Shown here: positions 36,189-49,119 of the stretch, piece after piece
How the letters are laid out: each line of letters opens with the position of its first letter
How positions within the stretch are numbered: position 1 is the first letter of the stretch
Assembly (NCBI RefSeq): GCF_030581075.1
Contig: NZ_JAUQSW010000001.1
Span: forward strand, 186,001 to 250,000
Length of the DNA: 64,000 nucleotides
Direction: 5' to 3'
DNA from: Hymenobacter cheonanensis
GTDB lineage: Bacteria; Bacteroidota; Bacteroidia; Cytophagales; Hymenobacteraceae
Position numbers and translations under genes: made by a program
The notes under the pieces: generated by a model
Told to the model about the DNA's origin: nothing
The model's database searches: none
What the model saw: the letters and a program-made list of their open reading frames with translations, nothing else

Positions 36189-37610
36189 ATGCTATTCCCA
36201 CTCCGTTTTTCTGCCCGCTCTGCTACCAGCGGCCTGCTGGTTTGGCTGCTGCTGACCCTTTGCTTTGCTGGCCAGGCTCAGAATGCGCCGCCCGAAAAGC
36301 CGAAAGTCACGCGCATCCTCTTCCTGCTCGATGCCTCGGGCTCGATGATGGCGCCCTGGGAGGGCACCCCGCGCTGGGAGGTAGCCAAGCACCTGCTGGC
36401 CAAGATGGCCGACTCGCTCAACGCCTACCCCAACCTGGAGCTGGGCCTGCGCGTGTACGGCCACCAGCACGCCAACGCCGAGCAAAACTGCGAAGACTCG
36501 CGCCTTGAAGTGCCCTTCGCCCCCAAGAATGCCGCCGCCATTAAGGCGCGCCTCAAAACGCTGAAAGCGCAGGGCAATACGCCTATCACGTACTCGCTGG
36601 AACAGTCGGCCAAGGACTTCCCCCTGGATAAAACGTCGCGCAACGTGCTGCTGCTCATCACCGACGGCGTAGAGTCGTGCAAGGGCGACCCCTGCGCGGC
36701 CTCGCTAGCATTGCAGCGCAAGCGCGTTTTTCTGAAACCCTTTGTCATTGGCATCGGGGCCGAAAAGGACTTTGGGCAGGCGCTGGCCTGCCTGGGCAAG
36801 TACTATAACGCGGCCGAGGTCAAGACCTTCCAGACGGTGCTCAACGACGTAATTGCCCAGACCCTGGCCAAAACCACGGTGGCCGTGAACCTCACCGACG
36901 AGGCCGGCCGGCCGGTAGAGTCGAACGTGAACATGACGTTTGTGAACAACGTGACCGGGCAGCCCGAGTACAACTACGTGCACTACCGCGACGCCCAGGG
37001 CAAGGCCGACGTGCTCGACATCGACGCCTTGCAGAGCTACGACCTGGTGATAAACACCGTGCCGGCCGTGCGGCAGGCCAATATTGTTATCCGGGGTGGC
37101 AAAGCCAACGTTCTGAATTTCAAGACGCCGCAGGGCACGCTGGTGCTTCAGCCGGCCAACATTACACCCAACCCTTACGGCGGCGCGGTGCAGGCCGTGG
37201 TGCGAGCGCAGGGCAGCGCGGCCACCGGGCTAGCCCTGCCCTTTGGCAGCAAGCAGAAAATGCTGGCCGGCAACTACGAAGTGGAAGTGCTGACGCTGCC
37301 GCGCACCACCCAGCGCGTGAGCATCCGCCAGGGCCAGGCCACTACCGTGACCTACGCCGTGCCGGGCACGCTCAACATCACCTCTGACCTCAAAGGGTTT
37401 GGCAGCCTTTACAAGCTTAACGACGACGAGTCGCAGACCTGGATTTATAACCTGCCCGAGGCCAGCAGCAAGGTAAACCTGGCCATGCAGCCGGGCGCCT
37501 ACCGGCTGGTTTTCCGCACCGCCACCAGCACCGGCAGCAAGTTTACGGATGTGCGCAACTTTACTATTCGCTCGGCGCAGACGACTTCGTTGAGCATTTT
37601 TGGGCGGTAG
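36189..37610 (+). CDS. Secreted VWA-domain protein
   Basis: 473 residues, signal peptide to about residue 30. The von Willebrand A domain starts at RILFLLDASGSM (MIDAS DxSxS near residue 48) and ends near residue 230. The C-terminal half is repeated beta-structure (VAVNLTDEAGRPVESNVNMT, TLVLQPANITPNPYGGAVQA). It resembles Ca-activated-chloride-channel-like proteins that bind ligands in the periplasm. A membrane protein gene follows after 3 nt, so the two are co-transcribed. Confidence 0.88.
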   Translation: MLFPLRFSARSATSGLLVWLLLTLCFAGQAQNAPPEKPKVTRILFLLDASGSMMAPWEGTPRWEVAKHLLAKMADSLNAYPNLELGLRVYGHQHANAEQNCEDSRLEVPFAPKNAAAIKARLKTLKAQGNTPITYSLEQSAKDFPLDKTSRNVLLLITDGVESCKGDPCAASLALQRKRVFLKPFVIGIGAEKDFGQALACLGKYYNAAEVKTFQTVLNDVIAQTLAKTTVAVNLTDEAGRPVESNVNMTFVNNVTGQPEYNYVHYRDAQGKADVLDIDALQSYDLVINTVPAVRQANIVIRGGKANVLNFKTPQGTLVLQPANITPNPYGGAVQAVVRAQGSAATGLALPFGSKQKMLAGNYEVEVLTLPRTTQRVSIRQGQATTVTYAVPGTLNITSDLKGFGSLYKLNDDESQTWIYNLPEASSKVNLAMQPGAYRLVFRTATSTGSKFTDVRNFTIRSAQTTSLSIFGR

Positions 37611-37613
37611 GAA

Positions 37614-38204
37614 ATGGCGGAGGTACGCAAGAATTTCCTCTACAATGAAGTGCTGCCACGCACCGAGCGCCTACATTGGCTCGTGGCGGCCACAGGGCTA
37701 GGGTTTCGCTACTCCTTGCTGCGCAGCGGCAGCATCTTACTCATGGTAGGCCTTAGCGGACTGTCAGTTATCTATTTCCTGCGTGCCTTCGAGCCAGTAA
37801 TAGAAGATGTTGGCCCCGAGTTTTCCACGGCATACTCACCGGTGACAGAGTCGCCCGAGTTACTGCGCCAGTTTCAGTACATCGCTAGCGCGCTTACTTT
37901 GCTAGGCATTCTTTTTAAGCTGCTGCTGTGGCAGGGCCAAGCAGAACTCCTGCTGGTGAGTGTATCAACGCTGCTGATAACAATTTCTTTAAAATGGGCT
38001 ACTAGCCAGCAAGCCTGTTCCATCTTGCTGATTGGTAGCTTGGGCTTGCTCATCTGGCTGGTTCCGACCGAAACCTTGGTGCGCACATTCTACCGCGACG
38101 ACCCGGCTTTAGTAGAGAAAATGCTTTTTCAGCACCAGCATCCCGGCGACAAAGCGGCCACGGCCGAAGTGCTGCGCTTGCTGAACGCCCGGCGCAACCG
38201 CTAG
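37614..38204 (+). CDS. Membrane protein of unknown function
   Basis: 196 residues with four or five hydrophobic segments (YSLLRSGSILLMVGLSGLSV, ISLKWATSQQACSILLIGSL). No family is recognised. It is coupled to the VWA gene. The following ECF operon begins 64 nt downstream. Confidence 0.75.
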   Translation: MAEVRKNFLYNEVLPRTERLHWLVAATGLGFRYSLLRSGSILLMVGLSGLSVIYFLRAFEPVIEDVGPEFSTAYSPVTESPELLRQFQYIASALTLLGILFKLLLWQGQAELLLVSVSTLLITISLKWATSQQACSILLIGSLGLLIWLVPTETLVRTFYRDDPALVEKMLFQHQHPGDKAATAEVLRLLNARRNR

Positions 38205-38268
38205 GCCCACGCATTAAACCCTGGCCCCTGCCCGTCGTCCAACCCGCACAATCGCCCCCGCCCCGCGT

Positions 38269-38841
38269 TTGGAAGACCCCGAAATCCTCCGCAAGTTTCA
38301 AGACCCGGCCAGCCGCAATCTGGCCTTTAACCAACTGGTGCGCAAGTACCAGCAGAAGGTGTATTGGCACGTGCGCAAGATGGTAGTGGACCACGACGAC
38401 GCCGACGACCTCACGCAGGACGTGTTTGTGAAGGTGTGGAAAAATTTAGAAACTTTTCGGCAGGATGCCCAGCTCTTCACCTGGATTTACCGCATCGCCA
38501 CCAACGAGTGCCTGAGCTTTTTACAAAGCAAGCGGCGCAGGTTTTTTCTGCCCCTCAACGATGTAGGCGCCGAGCTGGCGGCCAAGCTCGAAGCCGACCC
38601 GGCCGTGGCCGGCGATGAGATTGAGCTGAAGCTGCAGCGCGCCATTCTGCGCCTGCCCGACAAGCAGCGCCTCGTATTCAACCTGCGCTACTACGACGAG
38701 ATGCCCTACGAGCAGATGGCCGAGGTCACCGGTACCAGCGTGGGCGCCCTCAAGGCCAGCTACCACCACGCCGCCCGCAAGATTGAGGAATACGTGACGA
38801 AAGCCGACGACCCCTTGTTATCTCCCGACGAAGCCGATTAA
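38269..38841 (+). CDS. ECF-type RNA polymerase sigma factor
   Basis: 190 residues. Region 2 shows LVRKYQQKVYWHVRKMV and DADDLTQDVFVKVWKNL; region 4 has RLPDKQRLVFNLRYYDEMPY, MAEVTGTSVGALKASYHHAA. The start is TTG at 38269 because the region 2 match begins right after it and no ATG fits. It forms an operon with a membrane anti-sigma-like protein and an LTxxQ periplasmic protein, the pattern of envelope-stress sensing. Confidence 0.92.
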   Translation: MEDPEILRKFQDPASRNLAFNQLVRKYQQKVYWHVRKMVVDHDDADDLTQDVFVKVWKNLETFRQDAQLFTWIYRIATNECLSFLQSKRRRFFLPLNDVGAELAAKLEADPAVAGDEIELKLQRAILRLPDKQRLVFNLRYYDEMPYEQMAEVTGTSVGALKASYHHAARKIEEYVTKADDPLLSPDEAD

Positions 38842-38871
38842 ACCCTGGCTCCGCTTTGCCATCCAACGTTC

Positions 38872-39321
38872 ATGAAAACGCCTTTCCGCCTCGACGAGCA
38901 CCCGCGCCGCGGGCCCCAGCCGCTGAGCAGCCCCCCGGCCGGCTACTTCGAGCAGCTGCCCACCCGCATTATGGCGCAGGTGGTAGCGCCGGCCCGCCAG
39001 CCGGGCCTGGCCTGGTGGCGGCTAGCCCCGGCGTACCTGCGCACGGGCCTGGCCTCAACGCTGCTGCTGGGCACGTTTGCCGCCTCGCTGTGGCTGGGCG
39101 GCGGTGCCCGGCTGGCCCCTACTGCCGCTAGCCTCGACGCCGTGCCCCAGGCCCAGCTCGTGGAGTACCTCACCAGCGGCGAAACCCACGTAGATATGCT
39201 CGACCTGGCCGAGCTGCCGACCCGCCGCCTGGGCCTCACTGCCCAGTATTTGCAGCCATCTTCTACCGAGCTTACCGAGGCGCTCGATGCGCAGCCCGCC
39301 GATGAGGCCGGGCTTCTCTAA
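38872..39321 (+). CDS. Anti-sigma-like single-span membrane protein
   Basis: 149 residues with one transmembrane segment (LRTGLASTLLLGTFAASLWL). A cytoplasmic N-terminal part (PPAGYFEQLPTRIMAQVV) resembles short anti-sigma partners found after ECF genes in Bacteroidota. The C-terminal part is acidic and outside. It lies 30 nt after the sigma gene. No known domain is certain. Confidence 0.65.
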   Translation: MKTPFRLDEHPRRGPQPLSSPPAGYFEQLPTRIMAQVVAPARQPGLAWWRLAPAYLRTGLASTLLLGTFAASLWLGGGARLAPTAASLDAVPQAQLVEYLTSGETHVDMLDLAELPTRRLGLTAQYLQPSSTELTEALDAQPADEAGLL

Positions 39322-39337
39322 GCCTAGCTACTTACTC

Positions 39338-39829
39338 ATGAACCTTTTACGCTTCTTTTTCTTTGGTCTGTTTTGCTTGGCGCTGGCCGCCAGCCAGCCG
39401 GCGCAGGCCCAGCTACGGGGCCGGCTGGGGCAGCCGGGCGCGCGCATCAGCCAGCTCGATAATGCCAAGATTGCCTTTATCACGTCGCGCCTGACGCTGA
39501 CCCAGGACCAGGCCCAGCGCTTCTGGCCGCTCTATAATGACTTTATTGGTAAGCGCCGCGAACTCAACCGCTCGGCCCGCTTGCTGCGCCGCGACGCCGC
39601 TAGCCTCTCTTTAAACGATGCGCAGCTGCGCGACAACTTCAACCAGGATTTTGCCATCCGGCAGCAGCAGCTTAATCTGGAAAAAGACTATTTTGACAAG
39701 GTTCAGAAAGTGTTGAGCCTGCGGCAAGTGGCCCAATTGTACCAGGCCGAGCGCGATTTTACCAAGGAAGTACTCAAGCGGGTGGCGGGTAATGGCCCGG
39801 CTGCCGGCTCGCCGGCCGACGACCAGTAG
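39338..39829 (+). CDS. Periplasmic LTxxQ (Spy/CpxP-like) protein
   Basis: 163 residues from the ATG at 39338, signal peptide ending PAQAQ. The helical mature part has TSRLTLTQDQAQRFWPLYND and LSLRQVAQLYQAERDF, fitting Spy/ZraP-like stress sensors. The ATG, not the upstream frame start, gives the signal peptide. Third gene of the ECF operon; likely the periplasmic sensor or chaperone. Confidence 0.75.
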   Translation: MNLLRFFFFGLFCLALAASQPAQAQLRGRLGQPGARISQLDNAKIAFITSRLTLTQDQAQRFWPLYNDFIGKRRELNRSARLLRRDAASLSLNDAQLRDNFNQDFAIRQQQLNLEKDYFDKVQKVLSLRQVAQLYQAERDFTKEVLKRVAGNGPAAGSPADDQ

Positions 39830-39868
39830 CCCCGCCCCGGCCCTAGCGGCGGTACCTTTGCGGGCGCT

Positions 39869-41056
39869 ATGCTTACCCCCCGCCAGCTTTTTCTGCGCCA
39901 CCAGGCCCAAACCTCGGAGTTTCCGCTTTTGCTGGAAATTGAGCGGGCCGAAGGCGTGTACATGTACACCCCCGAAGGCCGCCCGATTCTGGATTTGATT
40001 TCCGGCATCGGCGTCAGCAACGTGGGACACCGCCACCCGCGCGTGCTCCAAGCCATTCACGACCAATTAGATAAGTACCTACACCTGATGGTGTATGGCG
40101 AGCTGGTGCAGGCCCCGCCCGCCCGGCTAGCCCACGCGCTGGCCGCCACCCTGCCCGCCCCACTCGACACGGTGTATTTCACCAACTCGGGGGCCGAGGC
40201 CATCGAGGGCGCCCTGAAGCTAGCCAAGCGCCACACCGGCCGCACGGGCCTGGTATCGGCCTACAACTCCTACCACGGCTCCACGCACGGCGCGCTGTCC
40301 ATCACGGGCTCCGAGGGCTTCAAAAACAGCTACCGGCCGCTGCTGCCCGACGTAACGCACCTGCGCTACAACGAGCTGGCCGACCTGGCCCTCATCACCG
40401 AAAACACCGCCGCCGTGGTGCTCGAAACCGTGCAGGGCGAAGCCGGCGTGCGCCTGCCGCGGCCCGGCTACCTGCCCGCCGTGCGCCAGCGCTGCACCGA
40501 AGTGGGCGCGCTGCTCGTTCTCGACGAGATTCAGTGCGGCTTCGGGCGCACGGGCACGCAGTGGGCCTTCGAGCAGTTTGGCGTGGTACCCGATATTCTG
40601 GTGTGCGCCAAGGGCATGGGCGGCGGCATGCCGATTGGGGCATTCATCTCGTCGCCCGAAATCATGGTGGGCTTCCAGACCAACCCTATTCTGGGGCACT
40701 GCACCACCTTTGGCGGGCACCCGGTGAGCTGCGCGGCCTCGCTAGCCACCTTGCAGGTTATTCAGGAAGAGAACCTGCTGGCCGGCGTGGCGGCTAAGGC
40801 CCAGCGCCTACGGGCGCAACTGATGCACCCCGCCATTCGGGAGGTGCGCAATTGCGGGTTGCTGATGGCTGTGGAATTCGATTCTTTCGAAGTGCTCAAG
40901 CCCATCATCGACCGGGCACTAGCCGGGGAAGGTATTCTTACCGACTGGTTTTTGTTCTGCGATAACTCGCTGCGCATCGCGCCGCCGCTCACGATTACGG
41001 AGGCGGAGATTGACGCGGCCGTGGCGGGCTTGCTGCGGGCTATTAGCCCTCATTAA
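39869..41056 (+). CDS. Class III PLP-dependent aminotransferase
   Basis: 395 residues, fold type I. Motifs: FTNSGAEAIEGALKLAK, YHGSTHGALSITG, the aspartate in LLVLDEIQCGFGRTG, and the PLP lysine in CAKGMGGGMPIGAF. It resembles acetylornithine/ornithine-type aminotransferases, but no arginine genes are nearby, so the amino donor is uncertain. A TACCTTTG promoter element lies 9 nt before the start (39853-39860). Confidence 0.88.
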   Translation: MLTPRQLFLRHQAQTSEFPLLLEIERAEGVYMYTPEGRPILDLISGIGVSNVGHRHPRVLQAIHDQLDKYLHLMVYGELVQAPPARLAHALAATLPAPLDTVYFTNSGAEAIEGALKLAKRHTGRTGLVSAYNSYHGSTHGALSITGSEGFKNSYRPLLPDVTHLRYNELADLALITENTAAVVLETVQGEAGVRLPRPGYLPAVRQRCTEVGALLVLDEIQCGFGRTGTQWAFEQFGVVPDILVCAKGMGGGMPIGAFISSPEIMVGFQTNPILGHCTTFGGHPVSCAASLATLQVIQEENLLAGVAAKAQRLRAQLMHPAIREVRNCGLLMAVEFDSFEVLKPIIDRALAGEGILTDWFLFCDNSLRIAPPLTITEAEIDAAVAGLLRAISPH

Positions 41057-41061
41057 AATCC

Positions 41062-41150
41062 TCATGCTGAACGTAGTGAAGCATCTCGCCCGCACCCGTA
41101 GGACATTAACCTAACGGTGCGGGCGAGATGCTTCACGGCGTGCGGCCTGA
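41062..41150. repeat. REP-like long inverted repeat
   Basis: Arms 41062-41096 and 41116-41150 pair over about 35 nt with several mismatches; outer TCATGCTGA, inner GAAGCATCTCGCCCGCACC. Member of the TCATGCTGA/GAAGCATCT family. It lies between the convergent aminotransferase and TerB-like genes and could end both. Confidence 0.82.
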
Positions 41151-41173
41151 CGTAACGGGCGCGAGGCTTTTGC

Positions 41174-41620
41174 CTAGCGCACCGGCAAGTCGTTGTAATT
41201 CAAGAAGGAAAGGCTTTCCTCTTTGATGCGCTCGCGGGGCACGGCGTCTTTCACGCCCTGCGAAATCTTGCGCACGAGCACGCCCACGATGGCGTGGCGG
41301 AAGCCCAGCTTCTCGGCCATCATGATGCAGAAATCCATCTCGGTTTCGTCCACAATACCGTCGGCCAGCATCATATCCACGAGGTCAAAAATCTGGTCGA
41401 AGCGCTCGGAATCGGTGCCGGGCAGGTCGGCCAGGCAGTTGGTTTGGCCGGCTACTAGCTTGCGCACCTCGGTAGCCGACACGCCGTTTTTTTTGCCTAC
41501 GGTGATGATAAAATTCATCTCCCGGTCGTCCACGTGGCCATCGGCTTTGGCCAGGGCGGCGAGGTTGCAGAGGTGGCCTTTTATTTTTTTAGCCTGCTCG
41601 TTTTCGAAAAAACCAAACAT
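41174..41620 (-). CDS. TerB-like (tellurite-resistance-type) protein
   Basis: 148 residues, all helical. Two repeats with acidic loops (LAALAKADGHVDDREMNFII and VDMMLADGIVDETEMDFCIM) are the TerB-fold metal-binding helical pairs. No other ter genes are present, so this is a stand-alone TerB-domain protein. Function is unknown; a membrane-stress or metal-sensing role is known for the family. Confidence 0.78.
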   Translation of the reverse strand: MFGFFENEQAKKIKGHLCNLAALAKADGHVDDREMNFIITVGKKNGVSATEVRKLVAGQTNCLADLPGTDSERFDQIFDLVDMMLADGIVDETEMDFCIMMAEKLGFRHAIVGVLVRKISQGVKDAVPRERIKEESLSFLNYNDLPVR

Positions 41621-41842
41621 AGGAGTGCGGGTTAGAGGTGGGCGGTGAGATAGCGAAAAGTAGGCAAGAAACGCCTAATTACCAAGAGTCTGCTTCGCGC
41701 TTTTTTGTACTTCTACGTAATGGCGGCAAAAATGTCGGGGTTAAATTTCTGCGTCCGTTTCGGCAAGTGCCCCCGGCTGCCGACCTTTGCGGGCTTACGG
41801 CCAACCCTGCCTGGGCAGTGGGCGCTTTAGCGGACTTTTACC

Positions 41843-42814
41843 ATGAAGAGAATTGGAGTTTTTACCAGTGGCGGCGATGCGCCGGGCATGAATGCCTGCC
41901 TGCGGGCAGTGGTGCGGGCGGGCGTGTACCACGGCATTGAGGTCTATGGCATTATGCGGGGCTACAGCGGCATGATTAAGGGCGAATTTGTGCGCATGGA
42001 CTCGGCCTCGGTGTCGAATACGGTGCAGCGCGGCGGCACGATTCTGAAATCGGCCCGCTCGCAGAAATTCATGACCAAGGAGGGCCGCCAGGAGGCCTTC
42101 GACCAGCTTACCAACCACGGCATTGAAGGGCTAGTGGCCATTGGTGGCAACGGCACTTTCACGGGTGCCACCATCTTTGAGAAGGAGTTTGGCATCCCGA
42201 CGGTGGGCGCGCCGGGCACCATCGACAACGACCTCTACGGCACCGACTACACCATTGGCTACGACACGGCCGTGAACACGGCCCTGGAGGCCATCGACAA
42301 GATTCGCGACACGGCCGACTCGCACGACCGCTGCTTTTTTGTGGAGGTAATGGGCCGTGACTCGGGCTACATCGCCATTCCGTGCGCCATCGGCGGCGGG
42401 GCCGAAATTGTGATGGTGCCCGAAACGGCCATGAGCGTGGAGGCCGTCATCGAATCGCTGCAAAGCAGCTATGCGCGCCACAAAACCTCGTTTATCGTGA
42501 TTGTGGCCGAGGGCGAGGAAGAAGGCAACGTGCACAAAGTAGCCAAGCGCGTGAAGGAAGCCATTCCGCAGCTCGACACCCGCGTAACCATCGTGGGCCA
42601 TATTCAGCGCGGCGGCTCGCCCACGGCCTCCGACCGCCTGCTAGCCTCGCAGCTCGGCATCGCAGCCGTTGAAGGCCTGCTAAACGGCATGAAAAACGTG
42701 ATGGCCGGCATCGTCGACCGCAAGCTCATGTACACCCCGTTTGATGACACTATCAACAAGCGTAAGGTCATCAACCAGAGCTTTATGCGGATGGTGGAGA
42801 TACTCTCCGTTTAA
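41843..42814 (+). CDS. pfkA: ATP-dependent 6-phosphofructokinase
   Basis: Glycolytic enzyme of 323 residues. Active-site features: FTSGGDAPGMNACLRA, GTIDNDLYGTDYTIGYDTAV, MGRDSGYIA and IQRGGSPTASDR. This matches bacterial PfkA in length and order. It lies on its own between a TerB-like gene and an AT-rich repeat. Confidence 0.96.
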   Translation: MKRIGVFTSGGDAPGMNACLRAVVRAGVYHGIEVYGIMRGYSGMIKGEFVRMDSASVSNTVQRGGTILKSARSQKFMTKEGRQEAFDQLTNHGIEGLVAIGGNGTFTGATIFEKEFGIPTVGAPGTIDNDLYGTDYTIGYDTAVNTALEAIDKIRDTADSHDRCFFVEVMGRDSGYIAIPCAIGGGAEIVMVPETAMSVEAVIESLQSSYARHKTSFIVIVAEGEEEGNVHKVAKRVKEAIPQLDTRVTIVGHIQRGGSPTASDRLLASQLGIAAVEGLLNGMKNVMAGIVDRKLMYTPFDDTINKRKVINQSFMRMVEILSV

Positions 42815-42816
42815 TT

Positions 42817-42892
42817 AATTATGAGTTATGAGTTAAAAGTTATGAGTTGATAATCGACCCAACTCATAACTTCTAATTCATAATTCATAACT
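42817..42892. repeat. AT-rich palindromic repeat, type AATTATGA
   Basis: Arms 42817-42849 and 42860-42892 are complementary with few mismatches, built from AATTATGAGTTATGAGTT-like words. A related element is at 49120-49209. The repeat reaches into the 3' end of miaA and supplies its last codons and stop. Confidence 0.8.
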
Positions 42893-43813
42893 CAAATCGA
42901 CCCACTCGTAGCCCGCGTCGCGGCGCAGCCAGGTGAACTGGTGCTTGGCGTAGTGGCGGGTATTGCGCTGCAACAGGCGCACGGCCTCGGCATAGTCATA
43001 CGCCCCGTCGAGGTAGCCGAAGATTTCCTGGTAGCCCACGGTTTGCAAGGCATTGTGCGCCCGGTAGGGCACCAACTGTTCCACTTCGGCCACTAGGCCC
43101 AGGTCGAGCATTTGCAGCACCCGCTGGTCGATGCGATGGTACAGCTCTTCGCGGTCGCGGGCCAAGGCCACTTTCACCACCCGAAAGGGCCTGGCCGCCG
43201 CCTTGGCCGCCACGGCCGCCGGCCCCAGGTGAAAGCTCGAAAACGGCTGCCCCGTGCCGCGCGTAATTTCGAGGGCCCGCAGCACCCGCTGGTGGTTTTG
43301 GAGGTCGAGGCGGCTGTGCGCGAGCGGGTCGGTAGCGGCCAGCTCGGCTACCAACGGGGCTAGCCCCTGCGTGGCCAACTCGTGTTGCAGCTGCTGGCGC
43401 ACGGCGGCCGGCACGGCGGGCAGCTCATCGAGGCCATCGGTGAGCGCCTGCAAATACAGCCCCGAGCCACCAGTAGCAATAACCACGGCGTGGCGCCGAA
43501 ACAGCTCGACCAGCCGCGCCTCGGCCTCGGCGGCAAATCGGCCGGCGCTGTAGTCTTCCGTAATGCTATGCGAATCAACGAAATGGTGCGGCACGCCCTG
43601 CATTTCATCGGGCGTGGGCTTGGCCGTGCCGATGCTCATCTCGCGGAAGAACTGGCGCGAGTCGGCCGAGATAATCTCGGTGCCTAGCTGCCGGGCCAGG
43701 GCCACGGTGAGGGCCGTTTTGCCCACGGCAGTGGGGCCGGCCACGGTGAGGAGCACGGGGCGCGGGTCGGCGGCGGTGGGGGCTAGCCGGGCCAGGAGAT
43801 TGGGGGGCAACAT
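42878..43813 (-). CDS. miaA: tRNA dimethylallyltransferase MiaA
   Basis: Adds an isoprenyl group to A37 of tRNAs reading U-starting codons. 311 residues from the ATG at 43813 (MLPPNLLARL). P-loop GPTAVGKTAL, then SADSRQFFREMSIGTAKP, TGGSGLYLQAL and the tRNA-contact RNTRHYAKHQFTWLRR. The last five codons (LSYEL) and the stop are formed by the AT-rich repeat at 42817-42892. It follows a glycosyltransferase gene by 8 nt. Confidence 0.95.
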   Translation of the reverse strand: MLPPNLLARLAPTAADPRPVLLTVAGPTAVGKTALTVALARQLGTEIISADSRQFFREMSIGTAKPTPDEMQGVPHHFVDSHSITEDYSAGRFAAEAEARLVELFRRHAVVIATGGSGLYLQALTDGLDELPAVPAAVRQQLQHELATQGLAPLVAELAATDPLAHSRLDLQNHQRVLRALEITRGTGQPFSSFHLGPAAVAAKAAARPFRVVKVALARDREELYHRIDQRVLQMLDLGLVAEVEQLVPYRAHNALQTVGYQEIFGYLDGAYDYAEAVRLLQRNTRHYAKHQFTWLRRDAGYEWVDLSYEL

Positions 43814-43821
43814 GCGTAAAC

Positions 43822-44955
43822 TTACCTGCCTAGCAGGGTGTGGTAAAGACGGAGTAACACTTTTTCTTCCTGCTGCCAGTTCCACTCGGCGCGGGCTGTG
43901 CGGCAGTTGGCCGCCAGCTGCTGGTAGCGGGCGCCGGGCTGGCCGCCGGGCAGCAGCCGCGCCAGGGCTGCCGCCAGGGTGGCGGGGGCCAGGTCGGGCA
44001 CCAGTTCGGCTACCTCGTGCCGGGCGTTCAGGGCGCGGTATTCGGGAAAGGCGATGCAGAGCTGCGGGATGCCGGCCTGCACGTAATCGAAAAACTTATT
44101 AGCCAGGGAATAATAGTAGCTGAGCCCCGTGTTTTCGAGCAGCATAATACCCACCGTGGCCTGGGCCGTGAGGTGGCGCAGCTCATCAGGCAGCACGTAG
44201 CCCGTAAACTCGACCTGCCCCGAGGCCAGCAGCCCTAGCTGCGCCGCCTGCTGGCGCAAAGCCGCCGAGCAATCGCCCTCGCCGCAAATGACAAGCCGCG
44301 CCGACACCTGCGGCATGGCCGCCAGCAGCTCGGCCAGGCCCCGGCCCACATTGAGCGCGCCCTGGTAAAGCAGCACCGGGCCGCCGGGCAGCGGCCCGAG
44401 TGGAGCTGCCGCCGGCGCGGCCCCACTCGGCACGTTGCGCACCACGCCAAACGGGCAGCCGGGGTGCTTGGCCTCAAACAGGCCGGCCAGGGCCGGGCCC
44501 ACCGTGTAGCGCAGCCGGGCGCGGGGCACAATAAAATTCTCTACCCACTGCCAGAGGCGCTGCACGCGGGGCCGGGCCACTACTTCGGGCACCTCCGTAA
44601 ACAGCTCGTGGGCATCGTACACGAAGGGCTGGCCCCCTAGCCGGGCGCGCAGCCAGGTGGGCAGCGCGGCATCAAGGTCGGCGCAAGCCCAGGCGGCGGC
44701 GCGCTGGCGCAGCAGGTACAGCAGCAGCCGCAGGTTATACTCGAGGTAAAAAAGCTTACCCCGCTGAAACCACCCGCGCAGCCGGTGCTGTTCATACGGC
44801 TGTGGCCCCAGCGGCACCGAAGCGGGGCGCTGCCAGCCCACGAGCAGCACCTCATAGCCGGCCCGCGCCAGGCTGCCGCAAATGCGCTGCATCCGCTGGT
44901 CGTAGCTCAGGTCGGTGGTAACGGCGAAAACCAGGCGGGGGGCTGAAATGGACAC
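43822..44955 (-). CDS. Glycosyltransferase, GT4-like
   Basis: 377 residues, GT-B fold. N-terminal SYDQRMQRICGSLARAGYEV; C-terminal donor domain LLYQGALNVGRGLAELLAAM, ARLVICGEGD and the sugar-nucleotide Glu region SLANKFFDYVQAGIPQLC. The donor and acceptor are unknown. It is the first gene of a two-gene operon with miaA (8-nt gap), a link probably of convenience. Confidence 0.88.
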   Translation of the reverse strand: MSISAPRLVFAVTTDLSYDQRMQRICGSLARAGYEVLLVGWQRPASVPLGPQPYEQHRLRGWFQRGKLFYLEYNLRLLLYLLRQRAAAWACADLDAALPTWLRARLGGQPFVYDAHELFTEVPEVVARPRVQRLWQWVENFIVPRARLRYTVGPALAGLFEAKHPGCPFGVVRNVPSGAAPAAAPLGPLPGGPVLLYQGALNVGRGLAELLAAMPQVSARLVICGEGDCSAALRQQAAQLGLLASGQVEFTGYVLPDELRHLTAQATVGIMLLENTGLSYYYSLANKFFDYVQAGIPQLCIAFPEYRALNARHEVAELVPDLAPATLAAALARLLPGGQPGARYQQLAANCRTARAEWNWQQEEKVLLRLYHTLLGR

Positions 44956-45057
44956 GAACTAGGTAAAACGGCGCAGCCGCCGTAAATTCCGGCCAAAACT
45001 ACTTCTGCCGCGCCGCCAGCCGCAACCTCAGCCCCGGCAACCCGTTTGTCGCACTCT

Positions 45058-48633
<3,576 letters not shown>

Positions 48634-48644
48634 CCCTAGTGGTA

Positions 48645-48685
48645 GCCGGGGCCGCTTGTCAGCGGCTCCGGCCTGCCTTTTTTTT
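48645..48685 (+). terminator. Intrinsic terminator after the kinase gene
   Basis: GCCGGGGCCGCT pairs with AGCGGCTCCGGC (one G-T pair) around TGTC, followed by eight T. It separates the kinase from the receiver gene, so the latter must have readthrough or its own promoter. Confidence 0.88.
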
Positions 48686-48726
48686 ACTTTCATTTTTAGC
48701 TGCATTTTTTCATCCATCTCTTCCAC

Positions 48727-49113
48727 ATGACTCCCACCGCTACCCCCAAAACCATCCTTATTGCCGAGGATAGCTCAGTCATTCTTAGCCTGACCCGTAA
48801 GATTCTGGAACAGCAAAAATACCGCATTGTGCTGGCCAAAAACGGCGGTGAAGTTATCAAGCAGCTTGAGAGCCAGCCTGTTGATGGGGTACTGATGGAC
48901 ATTAATATTCCCGTGCGCAACGGCATTGAGTGCACCCGCGACATAAGGGCCCACGCCGACCCGCGCATCAACCAGCTGCCCGTTATCGCCATTACCGGCA
49001 ACGCCAACAACTACTCGATGGAGCAGTTTCGGGAGGCTGGCATTACGGATTACCTGCCCAAGCCCCTGGATTTTGACGCCCTGGTGCGCGTGGTGCGCCA
49101 ATACGTGGGGTAA
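48727..49113 (+). CDS. Stand-alone response-regulator receiver
   Basis: 128 residues, one REC domain and no output domain. Acidic pocket AEDSS, phospho-Asp in GVLMDINIPVRNG, Thr in AITGNAN and Lys in YLPKPLDF. Likely the phosphorelay partner of the hybrid kinase upstream, signalling by protein contact. Confidence 0.9.
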   Translation: MTPTATPKTILIAEDSSVILSLTRKILEQQKYRIVLAKNGGEVIKQLESQPVDGVLMDINIPVRNGIECTRDIRAHADPRINQLPVIAITGNANNYSMEQFREAGITDYLPKPLDFDALVRVVRQYVG

Positions 49114-49119
49114 ACTTTT

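Noticed and set aside
41174..41620. A tellurite-resistance (ter) operon
   Set aside because: A single TerB-like gene without terC, terD or terZ neighbours.
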